Counted from the stretch's first letter, positions 36,654 through 46,386 are shown. The stretch is DNA of 64,000 bases from Jannaschia formosa (GCF_003340555.1 NZ_QPLJ01000004.1:186001-250000), one strand, 5' to 3'. Notes: generated by a model from the letters alone, not told the origin. Made by a program: numbers and translations.

Positions 36654-37415
36654 ATGCGCCTGACCCTTCTTCTGTGCCTTCTCCTCTCCGGCCCGGCCCT
36701 CGCTTGCACCGGCGCCGAGGAATGCGCGCTCGGAGACCGCGCCTATCACGTCCGGGAGCCAGAGGGCTGGGACGGCGTGACGCCCCTGCCGGTGATGCTC
36801 CATTTCCACGGCTGGGGCCGGCAGGGCGAGACGATCATGACCCACGCCCGGATCGCTGGCGCGACGGTGCCGCGCGGCGTGCTGCTGGTCGCGCCGGACG
36901 GGCTGGGCCGGTCCTGGGCGTTCCGCAGCCCGAACTCACGCGACACGCCCTTCGCCCGCGCCGTGCTGGCGGAGGTCGCCGCGCGCTACCCGACCGACGG
37001 CCGCCTGATCGTGTCCGGCTACAGCTGGGGCGCGCTGATGGCCGCGCGCTTCGCCTGCGAGAGCGGGGCCGAGGTCGATGCGCTGCTGCTCGTCGCGGGC
37101 GCCTTCCCGCCCGGCACCCCGTGCGCGGGACGGCCGAGGCGCGTGGCCCATGTCCACGGCACGGACGACACCGTTCTCGACTTCCCCTACGGCCCGGATG
37201 GCGCGCCGACCCATGCCGTCGCCCTCTGGCGCGAACGGCTCGGTTGCGACAAGGCGCCGGACCGGCGCTACGACTGGCAGGCGGTGAGTTGGCTCACCCA
37301 TGACCGGCATGAATGGGACTGTGCCGCAGGGCGCGTGTCGATGGACGTCCATCCCGCCAGCCACCTGATCCCGCGCGGCTGGTTCGCCCGTCTGCTGGAC
37401 GAAATCCTCGGCTGA
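36654..37415 (+). CDS. Exported alpha/beta hydrolase, PHB-depolymerase/feruloyl-esterase-like
   Basis: A 253-residue protein with signal peptide MRLTLLLCLLLSGPALA. The oxyanion region LHFHGWGRQGE, the nucleophile Ser in VSGYSWGALMA (about residue 123) and the HGTDDTV loop with the acidic residue identify the LpqC/CE1 esterase group. A C-terminal His likely completes the triad (DVHPASHLIPRGW). Several cysteines suggest disulphides. The natural ester is unknown. Confidence 0.82.
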   Translation: MRLTLLLCLLLSGPALACTGAEECALGDRAYHVREPEGWDGVTPLPVMLHFHGWGRQGETIMTHARIAGATVPRGVLLVAPDGLGRSWAFRSPNSRDTPFARAVLAEVAARYPTDGRLIVSGYSWGALMAARFACESGAEVDALLLVAGAFPPGTPCAGRPRRVAHVHGTDDTVLDFPYGPDGAPTHAVALWRERLGCDKAPDRRYDWQAVSWLTHDRHEWDCAAGRVSMDVHPASHLIPRGWFARLLDEILG

Positions 37416-37416
37416 C

Positions 37417-37430
37417 TTGCGCTGGATCAA
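37417..37430. promoter_or_regulatory. Near-match FnrL box
   Basis: TTGCGCTGGATCAA differs from TTGA-N6-TCAA in one defined position. It lies 56-69 bp upstream of the DUF6455 start, the same distance as the box in front of ccoN. Weak FnrL control is possible. Confidence 0.4.
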
Positions 37431-37485
37431 GGCGCGGGCGCGGGGCGCCGCGCAAGCTCAAGGCCTCAACACGGAGGACCGCCCG

Positions 37486-37755
37486 ATGAGCCGACCGCAT
37501 CCGATGGGAGACGTGCGCAAGCACCTGGTGCTGCTCCGGACCATGGCAGCGCAGACCGGCGCCGACACGGTCCGCGCCTTCGACGACGGCACGCTCGATC
37601 CGCAGGGCTGGAGCGAGGCGGTCAACCGCTGCCGCGACTGCCGCTGGGTCGAGGGCTGCCGCCGCTTCCTGGCAGAGCCCTACGAGGGCCGCCGCGAGAT
37701 CCCGGGCGCCTGCGCCAACGCCCCGCTGCTGCGCGAGATCGTGCTGCCGGGGTGA
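37486..37755 (+). CDS. DUF6455 family Cys-containing protein
   Basis: An 89-residue cytosolic protein with the family pattern: helical N-terminus, then CRDCRWVEGCRRFL and a last Cys in GACANAPLL, four cysteines that could bind a metal. GGAGG nine bases before the ATG supports the start. A near-FnrL box lies upstream and a good intrinsic terminator downstream, so it appears to be a single-gene unit. Its role is unknown. Confidence 0.8.
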   Translation: MSRPHPMGDVRKHLVLLRTMAAQTGADTVRAFDDGTLDPQGWSEAVNRCRDCRWVEGCRRFLAEPYEGRREIPGACANAPLLREIVLPG

Positions 37756-37826
37756 CCTGCCTCGGCCCCTGCGCCCGAAGCGGGCCGGCGGTTTTGGCGG
37801 GAGGGAGGCGGGTCTGTCCCGGGTCG

Positions 37827-37852
37827 CCTGATCGCCGCCGGTCAGGTTTTTT
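37827..37852 (+). terminator. Intrinsic terminator for the DUF6455 gene, overlapping rimO
   Basis: CCTGATCG pairs with CGGTCAGG (one G-T pair) around a CCGC loop and is followed by TTTTTT. It begins 72 bp after the DUF6455 stop. Its right arm and T-run lie inside the last codons of the convergent rimO gene, so the two genes' ends are superimposed. Confidence 0.75.
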
Positions 37853-39215
37853 CCCGCCGCCCCCACAGGTCGTACTCGCTCGCCTCCTCGACCTCGACGG
37901 TCAGGATGTCGCCGGGCGCGAGTCCCTCGAAGCCTTCGTCTATGAACAGGTTCCCGTCGATCTCGGGCGCATCGGCCTTGGTGCGGCAGGTCGCGCCTTC
38001 GCCGTCGACCGCATCCACGATGACCTCGACCCGCGTGCCGACCTTCGCCTCCAGCTTGGCCGCCGAGATCGCCTGCGCCTTCGCCATGAACCGCTCGAAC
38101 CGCTCGGCCTTCACCTCGTCCGGGACGTGGTCGGGCAGGGCATTCGACCGCGCCCCCGCGACGTTCTCGTACTGGAACGCGCCGACCCGGTCGAGCTGCG
38201 CCTCGTCGAGCCAGTCGAGCAGGGTCTGGAACTCCGCCTCGGTCTCGCCGGGATAGCCCACGATGAAGGTCGAGCGCAGCGCGATCTCGGGGCAGATCGC
38301 GCGCCATTCGGCGATGCGGTCCAGCGTCTTCTCGGCGGCGGCGGGCCGGGCCATGCGACGCAGCGTGTCGGGATGGGCGTGCTGGAACGGAACGTCGAGA
38401 TAGGGCAGCACCAGCCCCTCGGCCATCAGGGGCACGAGGTCGCGCACGAAGGGGTAGGGGTAGACGTAATGCAGCCGCACCCAGGCGCCGAGGCTGCCCA
38501 GGTCGCGCGCAAGGTCCACGATCTCCTGCCCCGGGCGGGTCGAGCGGTCCTTCCAGTCGGTCCCATAGGCCGAGGTGTCCTGGCTGATGACCAGCAGTTC
38601 CCTCACGCCGGCCTCGACCAGCTTCTCGGCCTCGCGCACGACCGCGCGATGGGGACGCGACGCCAGCCGCCCGCGCATGTCGGGGATGATGCAGAACCTG
38701 CACTTGTGATTGCAGCCCTCGGCGATCTTCAGATAGCTGAAATGCCGGGGCGTCAGGCTGACGCCGCTTGCAGGCAGCAGGTCGACGAACGGATCGGGCG
38801 CCGGCGGGACGGCGGCGTGCACGGCGTCCAGCACCTGCTCGTATTGATGCGGCCCGGTCACGGCCAGCACCTTCGGATGCGCGCCGGTGATGTAGTCGGG
38901 CTCCGCCCCGAGGCAGCCGGTGACGATGACGCGCCCGTTCTCGCGCAGCGCCTCGCCGATGGCGTCGAGGCTTTCGGCCTTGGCCGAGTCGAGAAAGCCG
39001 CAGGTGTTCACGATCACCGCCTCGGCGCCCGCATAGTCGGGCGAGATCGCATAGCCCTCGGCCCTGAGCCGGGTCAGGATGCGCTCGCTGTCGACCAGCG
39101 CCTTGGGGCAGCCGAGCGAGACCATGCCGATCCGGGGCTGACCGGGGCGGGCGTCGCTGGGCACGGTGGCTTTCGGCGCCAGGTCCGGGCGCAGGTCGGG
39201 CGGGTTCTGAGACAT
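37842..39215 (-). CDS. rimO: Ribosomal protein S12 methylthiotransferase RimO
   Basis: A 457-residue radical-SAM enzyme that adds a methylthio group to Asp89 of ribosomal protein S12. The N-terminal MTTase domain has [22 protein letters not shown] and VIVTGCLG, binding the auxiliary cluster; the radical-SAM cluster is [11 protein letters not shown]; a C-terminal TRAM domain ends the protein. The start is at [11 protein letters not shown], since the Met ten codons upstream is not needed for any domain. Confidence 0.95.
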   Translation of the reverse strand: MSQNPPDLRPDLAPKATVPSDARPGQPRIGMVSLGCPKALVDSERILTRLRAEGYAISPDYAGAEAVIVNTCGFLDSAKAESLDAIGEALRENGRVIVTGCLGAEPDYITGAHPKVLAVTGPHQYEQVLDAVHAAVPPAPDPFVDLLPASGVSLTPRHFSYLKIAEGCNHKCRFCIIPDMRGRLASRPHRAVVREAEKLVEAGVRELLVISQDTSAYGTDWKDRSTRPGQEIVDLARDLGSLGAWVRLHYVYPYPFVRDLVPLMAEGLVLPYLDVPFQHAHPDTLRRMARPAAAEKTLDRIAEWRAICPEIALRSTFIVGYPGETEAEFQTLLDWLDEAQLDRVGAFQYENVAGARSNALPDHVPDEVKAERFERFMAKAQAISAAKLEAKVGTRVEVIVDAVDGEGATCRTKADAPEIDGNLFIDEGFEGLAPGDILTVEVEEASEYDLWGRREKT

Positions 39216-39316
39216 GGGCGCCACATAGGGCCGGGCGAGTTGCACGGGAACCCCTTGCGGAAGGCCCCGGTGACGATAGCGTGGCGAAAAAAGGTCCAGC
39301 CAGAGAGGCCGAGCAG

Positions 39317-41311
39317 ATGAGATGGCTCTTCCGCGTCACGCTGACGCTTCTGACGCTTGTCGTCGCGGCCGTCCTGGCCGTCATGTTCGTCCCCGCCGAG
39401 CCGGTCGTCCGACTCGCTGCCGAGCGGTTCCAGGCCGAGACCGGCCGGGTGCTGACCGTCGAGGGCCCCGTCCGCGCGACGCTCTGGCCCCGGATCGGGG
39501 TGACGGCCGAGGGGGTCTCGGTCTCCAACGCCGACTGGGCGGGCGCGCAGCCGATGCTGAAGGCCCGCGCGCTGGAGATCGGGATCGACCCGATGGCGCT
39601 GCTGCAGGGCGAGGTGGCGATCAAGGCTTTGCAGGTCGAGGGCGCGCAGCTCGCGCTGGAACGCCGCGCCGATGGGACCGGCAACTGGGAATTTCCAAGC
39701 GCGGCCTCTGCCGGCGGCGGCGGGGCCACGGCCGAGGCGCGGGCAGTCTCCATCGACCGCGCGGTGCTGAAGGGCGCGCGCATCAGCTTCACCGACCGCG
39801 CGGCCGAACAGACCTGGCTTCTTGAGGCGGTCGACCTGACCGCCGCGCTGCCGGGGCTGGACCAGCCGCTCGGACTGAAGGGCACCGCGCTGATGAACGG
39901 CGTCGCGCTGGCGCTCGACGCGCGGGTCGACGGCGTCTCGGCGCTGGCCTCGGGCGCGCTGACGCCGGTGCGCGTCTCGCTGCGCTCCGCAGGCACCGAG
40001 ATCGTGGCCGAGGGCCGTGCCGATCTCGACCCGCTCTCCTTCGCGGGGCGGCTGGACGTCTCCAGCGACGACAGGCTCGCGCTGCTGGCCGCGCTGGGGG
40101 GCGCACCGCTTGACCTGCCGCCGGGCCTCGGCCGCGACCGGCTGGCGCTGATGGCCGAGATGACGCTCGCCCCCGAGGGCAGCCTGCACCTGCGCGGCAT
40201 GGACCTGACGCTGGACGGCAACGCGCTGTCGGGCGGGCTGGACCTGGTGCAGGGGGCCGAGCGGCCGCGCATCACTGCGACCCTGCAGGCGCCGGCGCTG
40301 GACCTCACCGCGCTCAGCCGCGAAGGGCAGGGCGGCGAGAGCGCTCTGGTCGCCGAGACCGGCTGGGGGCGCGAGACGATCGACGTCTCGGCGCTGTTCG
40401 CTGCCGATGGCGAACTGACCTTCACCTCGGGTCCGGTCACGCTGGGCGACGCGCGGCTCGATGCGGTGTCGATGGCGGCGACGCTCGACCAGGGGCGCGC
40501 CGTGGCCATCTTCCGCCCGATCCGCGCCTATGGCGGCGAGATCACCGGCGAATGGGTCGTCAACGGGCGCGGCGGGCTGTCCACCCGCGCCGTGCTGGAC
40601 CTGAAGGGGTTGCAGATGGAGCCCTTCCTGACCGAATTCACCGATTTCGACCGGCTGGTCGGGCAGGCCGACATCTCGGTCAACCTGCTGGGCGTCGGAG
40701 ACACGGCGCAGGCACTGATGAGCAGCCTCGACGGCGAGGTCTCGTTCCTCGTCGGCAAGGGCGAACTGCTGGGCCTCGACCTCGCCGGGATGATTCGGAC
40801 CTTGGACCTCGAGTATCGAGGCGCGGGGCAGAAGACGATCTTCGACGGCATCTCGGCGAGCTTCGCCGTGACCGACGGCGTGGCGCGCGGCGACGACCTC
40901 GCCTTCACCGCGCCGCTTCTGGCGGCGACCGGCGCGGGGACCGTGGATCTGGGCGCGCGTCGGCTCGACTACCGGCTGATGGCCAACCTGCGCCGCTCGG
41001 CCGAGAGCGAAGGGATCATCGTCCCGATCCTGTTCAAGGGCCCGTGGTCCGATGTCTCGATCCGGCCCGACCTCGAATGGCTCGCCCGCCGCGAGCTGGA
41101 GGCCCGCGCCCGCGTGGAGGCCGAGAAGATCGAGGCCCGCGTCCGTGCCGAGGCCGAGGAAGCCGCCCGCCGCGCCGAGCAGGTCGCGCGCCAGAAGCTG
41201 GCCGACGAGCTGAACGTCAATGTCGAGGCGCTGGGCTCCCGCGAGGCGATCGAGGCGGCGATCCGCGACCGGGTCGGCGCGCAGCTGCTGGACGCGCTGC
41301 GCAACCGTTAA
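39317..41311 (+). CDS. AsmA-family envelope protein
   Basis: A 664-residue protein with one N-terminal membrane anchor (about 2-24, [20 protein letters not shown]) followed by a large periplasmic region. The conserved AsmA N-terminus ([22 protein letters not shown]-like) and the C-terminal AsmA_2 part ([33 protein letters not shown]) are visible. AsmA proteins resemble bridge-like lipid-transfer proteins in outer-membrane lipid homeostasis. It ends in an Ala/Arg/Glu helix (about 590-664). It is followed by phospholipid genes, a fitting context. Confidence 0.88.
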   Translation: MRWLFRVTLTLLTLVVAAVLAVMFVPAEPVVRLAAERFQAETGRVLTVEGPVRATLWPRIGVTAEGVSVSNADWAGAQPMLKARALEIGIDPMALLQGEVAIKALQVEGAQLALERRADGTGNWEFPSAASAGGGGATAEARAVSIDRAVLKGARISFTDRAAEQTWLLEAVDLTAALPGLDQPLGLKGTALMNGVALALDARVDGVSALASGALTPVRVSLRSAGTEIVAEGRADLDPLSFAGRLDVSSDDRLALLAALGGAPLDLPPGLGRDRLALMAEMTLAPEGSLHLRGMDLTLDGNALSGGLDLVQGAERPRITATLQAPALDLTALSREGQGGESALVAETGWGRETIDVSALFAADGELTFTSGPVTLGDARLDAVSMAATLDQGRAVAIFRPIRAYGGEITGEWVVNGRGGLSTRAVLDLKGLQMEPFLTEFTDFDRLVGQADISVNLLGVGDTAQALMSSLDGEVSFLVGKGELLGLDLAGMIRTLDLEYRGAGQKTIFDGISASFAVTDGVARGDDLAFTAPLLAATGAGTVDLGARRLDYRLMANLRRSAESEGIIVPILFKGPWSDVSIRPDLEWLARRELEARARVEAEKIEARVRAEAEEAARRAEQVARQKLADELNVNVEALGSREAIEAAIRDRVGAQLLDALRNR

Positions 41312-41386
41312 GCGGTCTCGCTTCGGGTGGACCCTACAGGCCGGGCGCGCTATCTGCGGCGCCACCCGGACCGGAGCGAACAGACC

Positions 41387-42082
41387 ATGAGCGTCAGCCT
41401 CAAGGACACCGTCATCAAGCCCCTCCATCCGGAGGGGCCGAAATTCATCGCGATCTTCGCCATCGCGGCGGTGATCGGCGGCATCCTGTGGGACCCGCTC
41501 GGCATCCTCGGCGTCGTCCTGACGATCTGGTGCTACTACTTCTTCCGCGACCCGAACCGCATCGTCCCGATGGAGCCGGGGCAGGTGGTCTCGCCCGCCG
41601 ACGGACTTGTCTCGCTGGTGGAACCGGCCGTGCCCCCGGCCGAGCTTGGCCTCGGGCCCGAGCCGCGGATGCGTGTCTCGGTCTTCATGTCGGTCTTCGA
41701 CTGCCACGTGAACCGCGCCCCGGTCGAGGGAGAGGTGACGAAGATCGCCTATCACCCGGGCAAGTTCTTCTCGGCCGAGCTCGACAAGGCCTCCGACGAG
41801 AACGAACGCAACGGGCTGGTCCTGACCATGGCGGACGGCACGCGGATCGGCGTCGTGCAGATCGCGGGCCTCGTGGCGCGGCGCATCCTCTGCGAGACGG
41901 ACGAGGGCGCGCTTCTGACCCGGGGCGAGCGCTTCGGGATCATCCGCTTCGGATCGCGGCTCGACGTCTACCTGCCCGAGGGGACGGCGCCGAAGGTCTC
42001 GGTCGGGCAGAAGATGACGGCGGGCGAATCCGTCATCGCGATCCTCGGCGACCCGGTCCAGGCGACCGCGCGCGAGATCTGA
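41387..42082 (+). CDS. psd: Phosphatidylserine decarboxylase proenzyme
   Basis: A 231-residue short-type Psd with an N-terminal membrane segment. [28 protein letters not shown] and the self-cleavage site Gly-Ser in [14 protein letters not shown] are present; cleavage there makes the pyruvoyl group. It converts phosphatidylserine to phosphatidylethanolamine. It lies 1 bp before pssA, which makes the substrate. Confidence 0.94.
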   Translation: MSVSLKDTVIKPLHPEGPKFIAIFAIAAVIGGILWDPLGILGVVLTIWCYYFFRDPNRIVPMEPGQVVSPADGLVSLVEPAVPPAELGLGPEPRMRVSVFMSVFDCHVNRAPVEGEVTKIAYHPGKFFSAELDKASDENERNGLVLTMADGTRIGVVQIAGLVARRILCETDEGALLTRGERFGIIRFGSRLDVYLPEGTAPKVSVGQKMTAGESVIAILGDPVQATAREI

Positions 42083-42083
42083 C

Positions 42084-42833
42084 ATGGCCGACGATACCCC
42101 CGAGGACATCCCCGAGGAGACCGGCCGCCCGATCCGCGTCGTCGCCCTGATCCCCAACCTCGTCACCATCGTCGGCCTGTGCTTCGGGCTGACCGCCATC
42201 CGCTTCGCCGTCGAATCGCGCTATGAACTGGCGGCCGGGCTCCTGATCCTCGCGGCGCTGATCGACGGCATGGACGGGTTGCTGGCCCGCCGGCTCAACG
42301 CGGCCTCGCCCTTCGGGGCGGAGCTCGACTCGCTGTCGGACTTCGTCTGCTTCGGCGTGGCGCCGGCGCTGATCGTCTACCAGTTTGGCCTCAAGGACGT
42401 GCTGGGGCTGGGCTGGATCGCCGCACTGACCTTCGCGATCTGCTGCTGCCTGCGCCTTGCGCGCTTCAACGTGGCCGCGAAGGACGAGACCAACGACAGC
42501 GGCTCCTTCACCGGGGTGCCCGCGCCCGCGGGCGCGATGCTGGGCCTTTTCCCGCTGACGCTGTTCCTTGCGGGCTTCGCGGACTTGCGCGACTGGCAGT
42601 TCCTCATCGCCATCTGGATGTTGTTCGTTGGCGGGCTGATGATCGCGCGCTTCCCGACGATCTCGCTGAAGGCGATGAAGGTCAGCCGCGACAACGCCGT
42701 CTACGTTCTGCTGGGCGCGGCGGTCGTGATCGGGCTGATGCTCACCCGGTTGTGGCTGTTCCATGTCTGCGCGACCGTCATCTACCTGGCGCTGATCCTG
42801 CTGGGCGCCGCACGGCGCCGCCGCGCCCACTGA
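42084..42833 (+). CDS. pssA: CDP-diacylglycerol-serine O-phosphatidyltransferase
   Basis: A 249-residue integral membrane enzyme of the CDP-alcohol phosphatidyltransferase family. The signature D-G-x2-A-R-x8-G-x3-D-x3-D is intact from DGLLARR to LDSLSDF (about residues 68-88). It forms phosphatidylserine from CDP-diacylglycerol and serine. It is sandwiched between psd and pmtA. Confidence 0.94.
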   Translation: MADDTPEDIPEETGRPIRVVALIPNLVTIVGLCFGLTAIRFAVESRYELAAGLLILAALIDGMDGLLARRLNAASPFGAELDSLSDFVCFGVAPALIVYQFGLKDVLGLGWIAALTFAICCCLRLARFNVAAKDETNDSGSFTGVPAPAGAMLGLFPLTLFLAGFADLRDWQFLIAIWMLFVGGLMIARFPTISLKAMKVSRDNAVYVLLGAAVVIGLMLTRLWLFHVCATVIYLALILLGAARRRRAH

Positions 42834-42847
42834 TCCAAGGAGCTTTC

Positions 42848-43474
42848 GTGGACGCCGACGCCGTCACCCGCACCTATCGCCGCTGGGCCCCGATCTACGA
42901 CGCGACCTTCGGGCGCGTGACCTCGCCGGGCCGGCGGCGTGCCACCGCCCATGTGAACGCCTCGGGCGGGCGCGTTCTGGAGGTCGGGGTCGGCACCGGC
43001 CTTGCGCTCGGCCATTACGGCGAGGGCGTCGAAGTCACGGGTATCGACTTCAGCGAGGAGATGCTGGCGCTGGCGCGCGACCGCGTCTCGGCGCAGGGCC
43101 TCAGCCGGGTCGGTGGGCTGCGGCAGATGGATGCGCGGACGCTGGACTTTCCGGACGACAGCTTCGACGTGGTGGTGGCGATGTACCTGATCTCTGTCGT
43201 GCCGGAGCCGCAGCGGGTGCTGGCCGAGATGGCGCGCGTCTGCAAGCCCGAGGGCGAGATCGTCATCGTCAACCATTTCGCCGCCGAGACGGGCCCGCTG
43301 AACCGGCTGGAGCGGTTCATGGGCCCCTTTGCAGACCGGATGGGCTGGCATTCGGATTTCGAGATCTCGACGGTGCTCGAGTCCGGCCATGTCGAGGAGG
43401 TCGCGCGCGAGGGGCTGGCGCCGCTGGGGCTGTTCACCTTCCTGCGGCTGCGGCCGGTGAAGGCCGCCGCCTGA
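42848..43474 (+). CDS. pmtA: Phosphatidylethanolamine N-methyltransferase (PmtA type)
   Basis: A 208-residue soluble class I methyltransferase. RRWAPIYDATFG near the N-terminus is typical of PmtA/UbiE-like enzymes; the SAM site is VLEVGVGTGLALGHY, followed by VTGIDFSEEML. The GTG start (VDADAVTRTYRRW) has AAGGAG six bases upstream. With psd and pssA immediately ahead, a role in turning phosphatidylethanolamine into phosphatidylcholine is strongly suggested. A quinone or other methyltransferase remains possible from sequence alone. Confidence 0.85.
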   Translation: MDADAVTRTYRRWAPIYDATFGRVTSPGRRRATAHVNASGGRVLEVGVGTGLALGHYGEGVEVTGIDFSEEMLALARDRVSAQGLSRVGGLRQMDARTLDFPDDSFDVVVAMYLISVVPEPQRVLAEMARVCKPEGEIVIVNHFAAETGPLNRLERFMGPFADRMGWHSDFEISTVLESGHVEEVAREGLAPLGLFTFLRLRPVKAAA

Positions 43475-43484
43475 GCGCGGGCGC

Positions 43485-44774
43485 TCAGTTTTCCCAGGCG
43501 ATGTCGGCGCCGAGCCGCGTGAGGTTCTCGGTGAAGTTCGGATGCGCCCGCTTGACGGGCCCCGCGTTCAGGATGCGCGACGGCCCGTCGATCTGGATCG
43601 CCGCGATCAGCAGGCCGACGACGACGCGGATGATGTAGGGCGCCTCCACCTCGGCGGGCTTCAGGCGATTGCCGCCGAAGACGATCAGGCGGTGGGGGTC
43701 CGAAAGGTGGCAGCGCACGCCGAACTTGGCCAGCTCCGCCGACCAGCCCATCGCGCCTTCGTAGACCTTGTTCCAGAACATCACGTCGCCGGTGCAGCCC
43801 ACCGCCACGCCGATGGCCTGCGGCAGCAGGTCGGCGGGGAAGTAGGGCCAAGGCGCGGCCTCGATCTTGGGCGTCATCTGCGCCGTCAGCGGCGGCGTCA
43901 CGTCTCGGGTCCAGCCAGTGACGGTGACGGCGCCGGGCCGGAGGTCGAACTGCAGGCCGAGCTTGCCGAACTGGTCGAGGATCAGCGGCATCTCGTCGAG
44001 GATGTCGGTCTCGACCGTCACCCGCCCGCCCGAGACGCCGCCGAGCGCGAGGAAGGTCGCGACCTCGTGGTGATCGTCGGGGACGCGGCGCGTGGCCCCG
44101 CCGAGCGAGGCCGCCCCCGTCACCGTCAGGCGCGAGGTGCCGATGCCATCGACCTGCGCGCCCATCTCGACCAGCATGTGGCAGAGCGACTGGACATGCG
44201 GCTCCGACGCGGCGTTGGTCAGGACGCTGGTCCCCTCGGCCATGGACGCGATCAGCAGGAAGGTTTCGGTCGCGGTGACCGAGGCGTATTCGGCCCATAT
44301 CGCCTGCGCGTCCGGCCGCCCGGACAGCGTCAGGTCGATCTCGTCCGTGTCGGCCTGCACCGCGCCGAAGCGTTTGAGGATTGCGATATGCGGGTCGATC
44401 TCGCGGATGCCGAGCGCGCAGCCCTTGGCGTCCACGTCGAAGCGCAGATGCCCGTGGCGGAGCAGGATCGGCGCCAGCAGCATGATCGCCGAGCGGATGC
44501 GCAGCGGCAGCTTCTCGATCGCGTCGGGAATCAGGCGCTCGGGGTGGTCGACCTCCAGCACCTGCGCAGCCTTGTCGTAGCTGACCTGGCTGCCCAGCGC
44601 GCGGAAATAGTCGAGGAACTTGTCGACGTCCGTGATGTCGGGCACGTTTTCCAGCCGCACCGGCGCATCGGTCAGCAGCGTCGCGCAGAGCATCGGCAGC
44701 ACGGCGTTCTTGTTGCCGTTCGGGCGGATCGTGCCCGACAGCGGACGCCCCCCGTTCACCACGAGATTGGCCAT
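43485..44774 (-). CDS. UDP-GlcNAc 1-carboxyvinyltransferase (MurA-like, divergent)
   Basis: A 429-residue EPT/RTPC-family protein. The active-site Lys-Asn (NGNKNAVLP), the Cys loop (GCALGIREIDPH) and the Asp in YFPADLLPQA match MurA, which adds enolpyruvate to UDP-GlcNAc in peptidoglycan synthesis. The C-terminal half departs: the usual ENRF Arg is replaced in WNKVYEG, and the region around the second conserved Arg (LRASASLVL in MurA) reads VEAPYIIRVVVGLL. This may be a second MurA paralogue with a shifted role rather than the housekeeping enzyme. Confidence 0.8.
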   Translation of the reverse strand: MANLVVNGGRPLSGTIRPNGNKNAVLPMLCATLLTDAPVRLENVPDITDVDKFLDYFRALGSQVSYDKAAQVLEVDHPERLIPDAIEKLPLRIRSAIMLLAPILLRHGHLRFDVDAKGCALGIREIDPHIAILKRFGAVQADTDEIDLTLSGRPDAQAIWAEYASVTATETFLLIASMAEGTSVLTNAASEPHVQSLCHMLVEMGAQVDGIGTSRLTVTGAASLGGATRRVPDDHHEVATFLALGGVSGGRVTVETDILDEMPLILDQFGKLGLQFDLRPGAVTVTGWTRDVTPPLTAQMTPKIEAAPWPYFPADLLPQAIGVAVGCTGDVMFWNKVYEGAMGWSAELAKFGVRCHLSDPHRLIVFGGNRLKPAEVEAPYIIRVVVGLLIAAIQIDGPSRILNAGPVKRAHPNFTENLTRLGADIAWEN

Positions 44775-44796
44775 GGGGCCTCCGGTCAGGTCAGGA

Positions 44797-45420
44797 TCAG
44801 CGGCGCCGGTCGCGGCGCGAGGACATCGGCTGGAACGCCACCGAGACATGCGCCTCGCAATAGGGCTTGCCGGCCTGGACGGGCAGGCCGCAGAACCAGA
44901 ACTTCTCGGTCGCGGGATCGCCGATGGGCCATTTGCAGGTCCGCTCGGTCAGCTCCATCAGGCTGATCTTCTTCGCCGTCTTCTCGACCGCGTTGACCTT
45001 GGCCAGCGCCTCGGCGCTGATCTCGTTGGCCGAGGGCTGCGGCGGCAGGGGCTGGCCCGCCATCAGCGGCTTGCGGAGCGGCGTGACGTTTGTGCCCTGC
45101 GGCACGGCGGCCATGGTGCGCGGCTCGTCGTCGTCGTCCTCCTCCTCGTCGGACTCGTCCGGCTCGGGGGCGGCGGCGAACTCTGGCTCGGGGGCGGGAT
45201 CGGCCTCCGGCTCCGGGGCGGCGGCGACGGCTTCGGAGGCCTCGGCGGGCGCGGCCTCGTCTTCCTTGCCCTGGTTGCGGTTCGACAGGCCCAGGCGGTG
45301 GACCTTGCCGATGACCGCGTTGCGCGTCACGCCGCCCAGTTCCTTGGCGATCTGCGAGGCGCTCGCGCCCTCGCCCCACATGCGCTTGAGCGTCTCGACG
45401 CGCTCGTCGGTCCAGGCCAT
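44797..45420 (-). CDS. gcrA: Cell-cycle regulator GcrA
   Basis: A 207-residue GcrA. The N-terminal DNA-binding part (MAWTDERVETLKRMWGEG, then GGVTRNAVIGKVHRLGL) is followed by an acidic, Pro/Ala-rich linker (about 70-125) and the conserved C-terminal sigma-interacting domain (CKWPIGDPATEKFWFCG, PYCEAH). GcrA binds RNA polymerase sigma-70 and promoters with methylated GANTC sites. The long acidic linker is wholly low-complexity. It is divergent from the ABC permease gene. Confidence 0.95.
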   Translation of the reverse strand: MAWTDERVETLKRMWGEGASASQIAKELGGVTRNAVIGKVHRLGLSNRNQGKEDEAAPAEASEAVAAAPEPEADPAPEPEFAAAPEPDESDEEEDDDDEPRTMAAVPQGTNVTPLRKPLMAGQPLPPQPSANEISAEALAKVNAVEKTAKKISLMELTERTCKWPIGDPATEKFWFCGLPVQAGKPYCEAHVSVAFQPMSSRRDRRR

Positions 45421-45558
45421 TCTCGTCTCCGTAATCTGCAGGGGGCGTCGCCGAAACGAGCCTGTGCGGGCACGCACGGGCCGATCCCCGGGGTTGTCCT
45501 ATTGTAAGGTCTGACGCCGCCGTTACAAGCGGCCCCCGGACCGATGCAGGAGAAGCCC

Positions 45559-46386
45559 ATGCCGACCGACGCCGCCGCGACACGCCCCAGCCCGCAGGAT
45601 CAGGGGGTTCGCCGCTTCGGCCGCGTCAACTGGCTGGGCACGGCGACCCTGGTCGAGCGGGAGGTGCGCCGCTTCATGGCCGTCTGGACCCAGACCCTGC
45701 TGGCCCCGATTGTCACCGCAGGCCTGTTCCTGATGATCTTCACCATCGCCGTGGGCGAGCGGCGGGGCGAGGTGATGGGCGTCAGCTTCCTGCACTTCCT
45801 GGCGCCGGGCCTTCTGATGATGACGGTGATCCAGAACAGCTTCGCCAACGTCTCCTCCTCGATCTCCTCGGCCAAGGTGCAGGGCAACATCGTCGACACG
45901 CTGATGCCGCCGCTTTCCGCCGGAGAGCTGCTGACCGGCTATCTGGCCGGCGGGATCGCGCGCGGCGTGATCGTGTCGGTGGCCATCGCCCTAGCGATCT
46001 TCCCGACGATCGGGCTGGGCGTCGCCAACCCGCTGATGGCGCTGGTCTGGGTGGTGCTGGGCGGGGCCTTCCTCGGCGCTCTGGGCATCATGGCCGGCAT
46101 CTTCGCCAACAAGTTCGACCAGGTGGCGGCCATCACCAACTTCATCATCACGCCGCTCAGCTTCCTGTCGGGCACGTTCTACTCGCTCGACACGATGCCG
46201 CCGGTGCTGGCCGCGATCAGCCATGCAAATCCGGTCTTCTACCTGATCGACGGGCTCCGGAGCTCCGTCCTCGGCGTGTCGGATTCCTCGCCCTGGCTGG
46301 GCTTCGTCATCGTGCTGACGGCGACGGCCCTGGTCTGCGCCGGCGCGTGGTGGATGTTCCGGACGGGCTATCGGCTCAAGCCCTGA
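45559..46386 (+). CDS. ABC-2 type transporter permease
   Basis: A 275-residue permease with six membrane helices and the C-terminal ABC-2 motif FLSGTFYSLDTMPPVLAAISHANPV in outline (about 195-220). It resembles the YadH/Wzm-like exporters. Start set at MPTDAAATRPS, which has AGGAG seven bases upstream; an ATG five codons earlier has none. No ATPase gene lies beside it, so its partner must be elsewhere. Substrate unknown. Its 3' end overlaps the convergent EamA gene by 11 bp. Confidence 0.88.
   Translation: MPTDAAATRPSPQDQGVRRFGRVNWLGTATLVEREVRRFMAVWTQTLLAPIVTAGLFLMIFTIAVGERRGEVMGVSFLHFLAPGLLMMTVIQNSFANVSSSISSAKVQGNIVDTLMPPLSAGELLTGYLAGGIARGVIVSVAIALAIFPTIGLGVANPLMALVWVVLGGAFLGALGIMAGIFANKFDQVAAITNFIITPLSFLSGTFYSLDTMPPVLAAISHANPVFYLIDGLRSSVLGVSDSSPWLGFVIVLTATALVCAGAWWMFRTGYRLKP

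Noticed and set aside
39074-42199. A 1041-codon minus-strand frame opposite the AsmA-like, psd and pssA genes.
   Set aside because: It has no recognisable domain and no ribosome site, and it is antisense to conserved genes.
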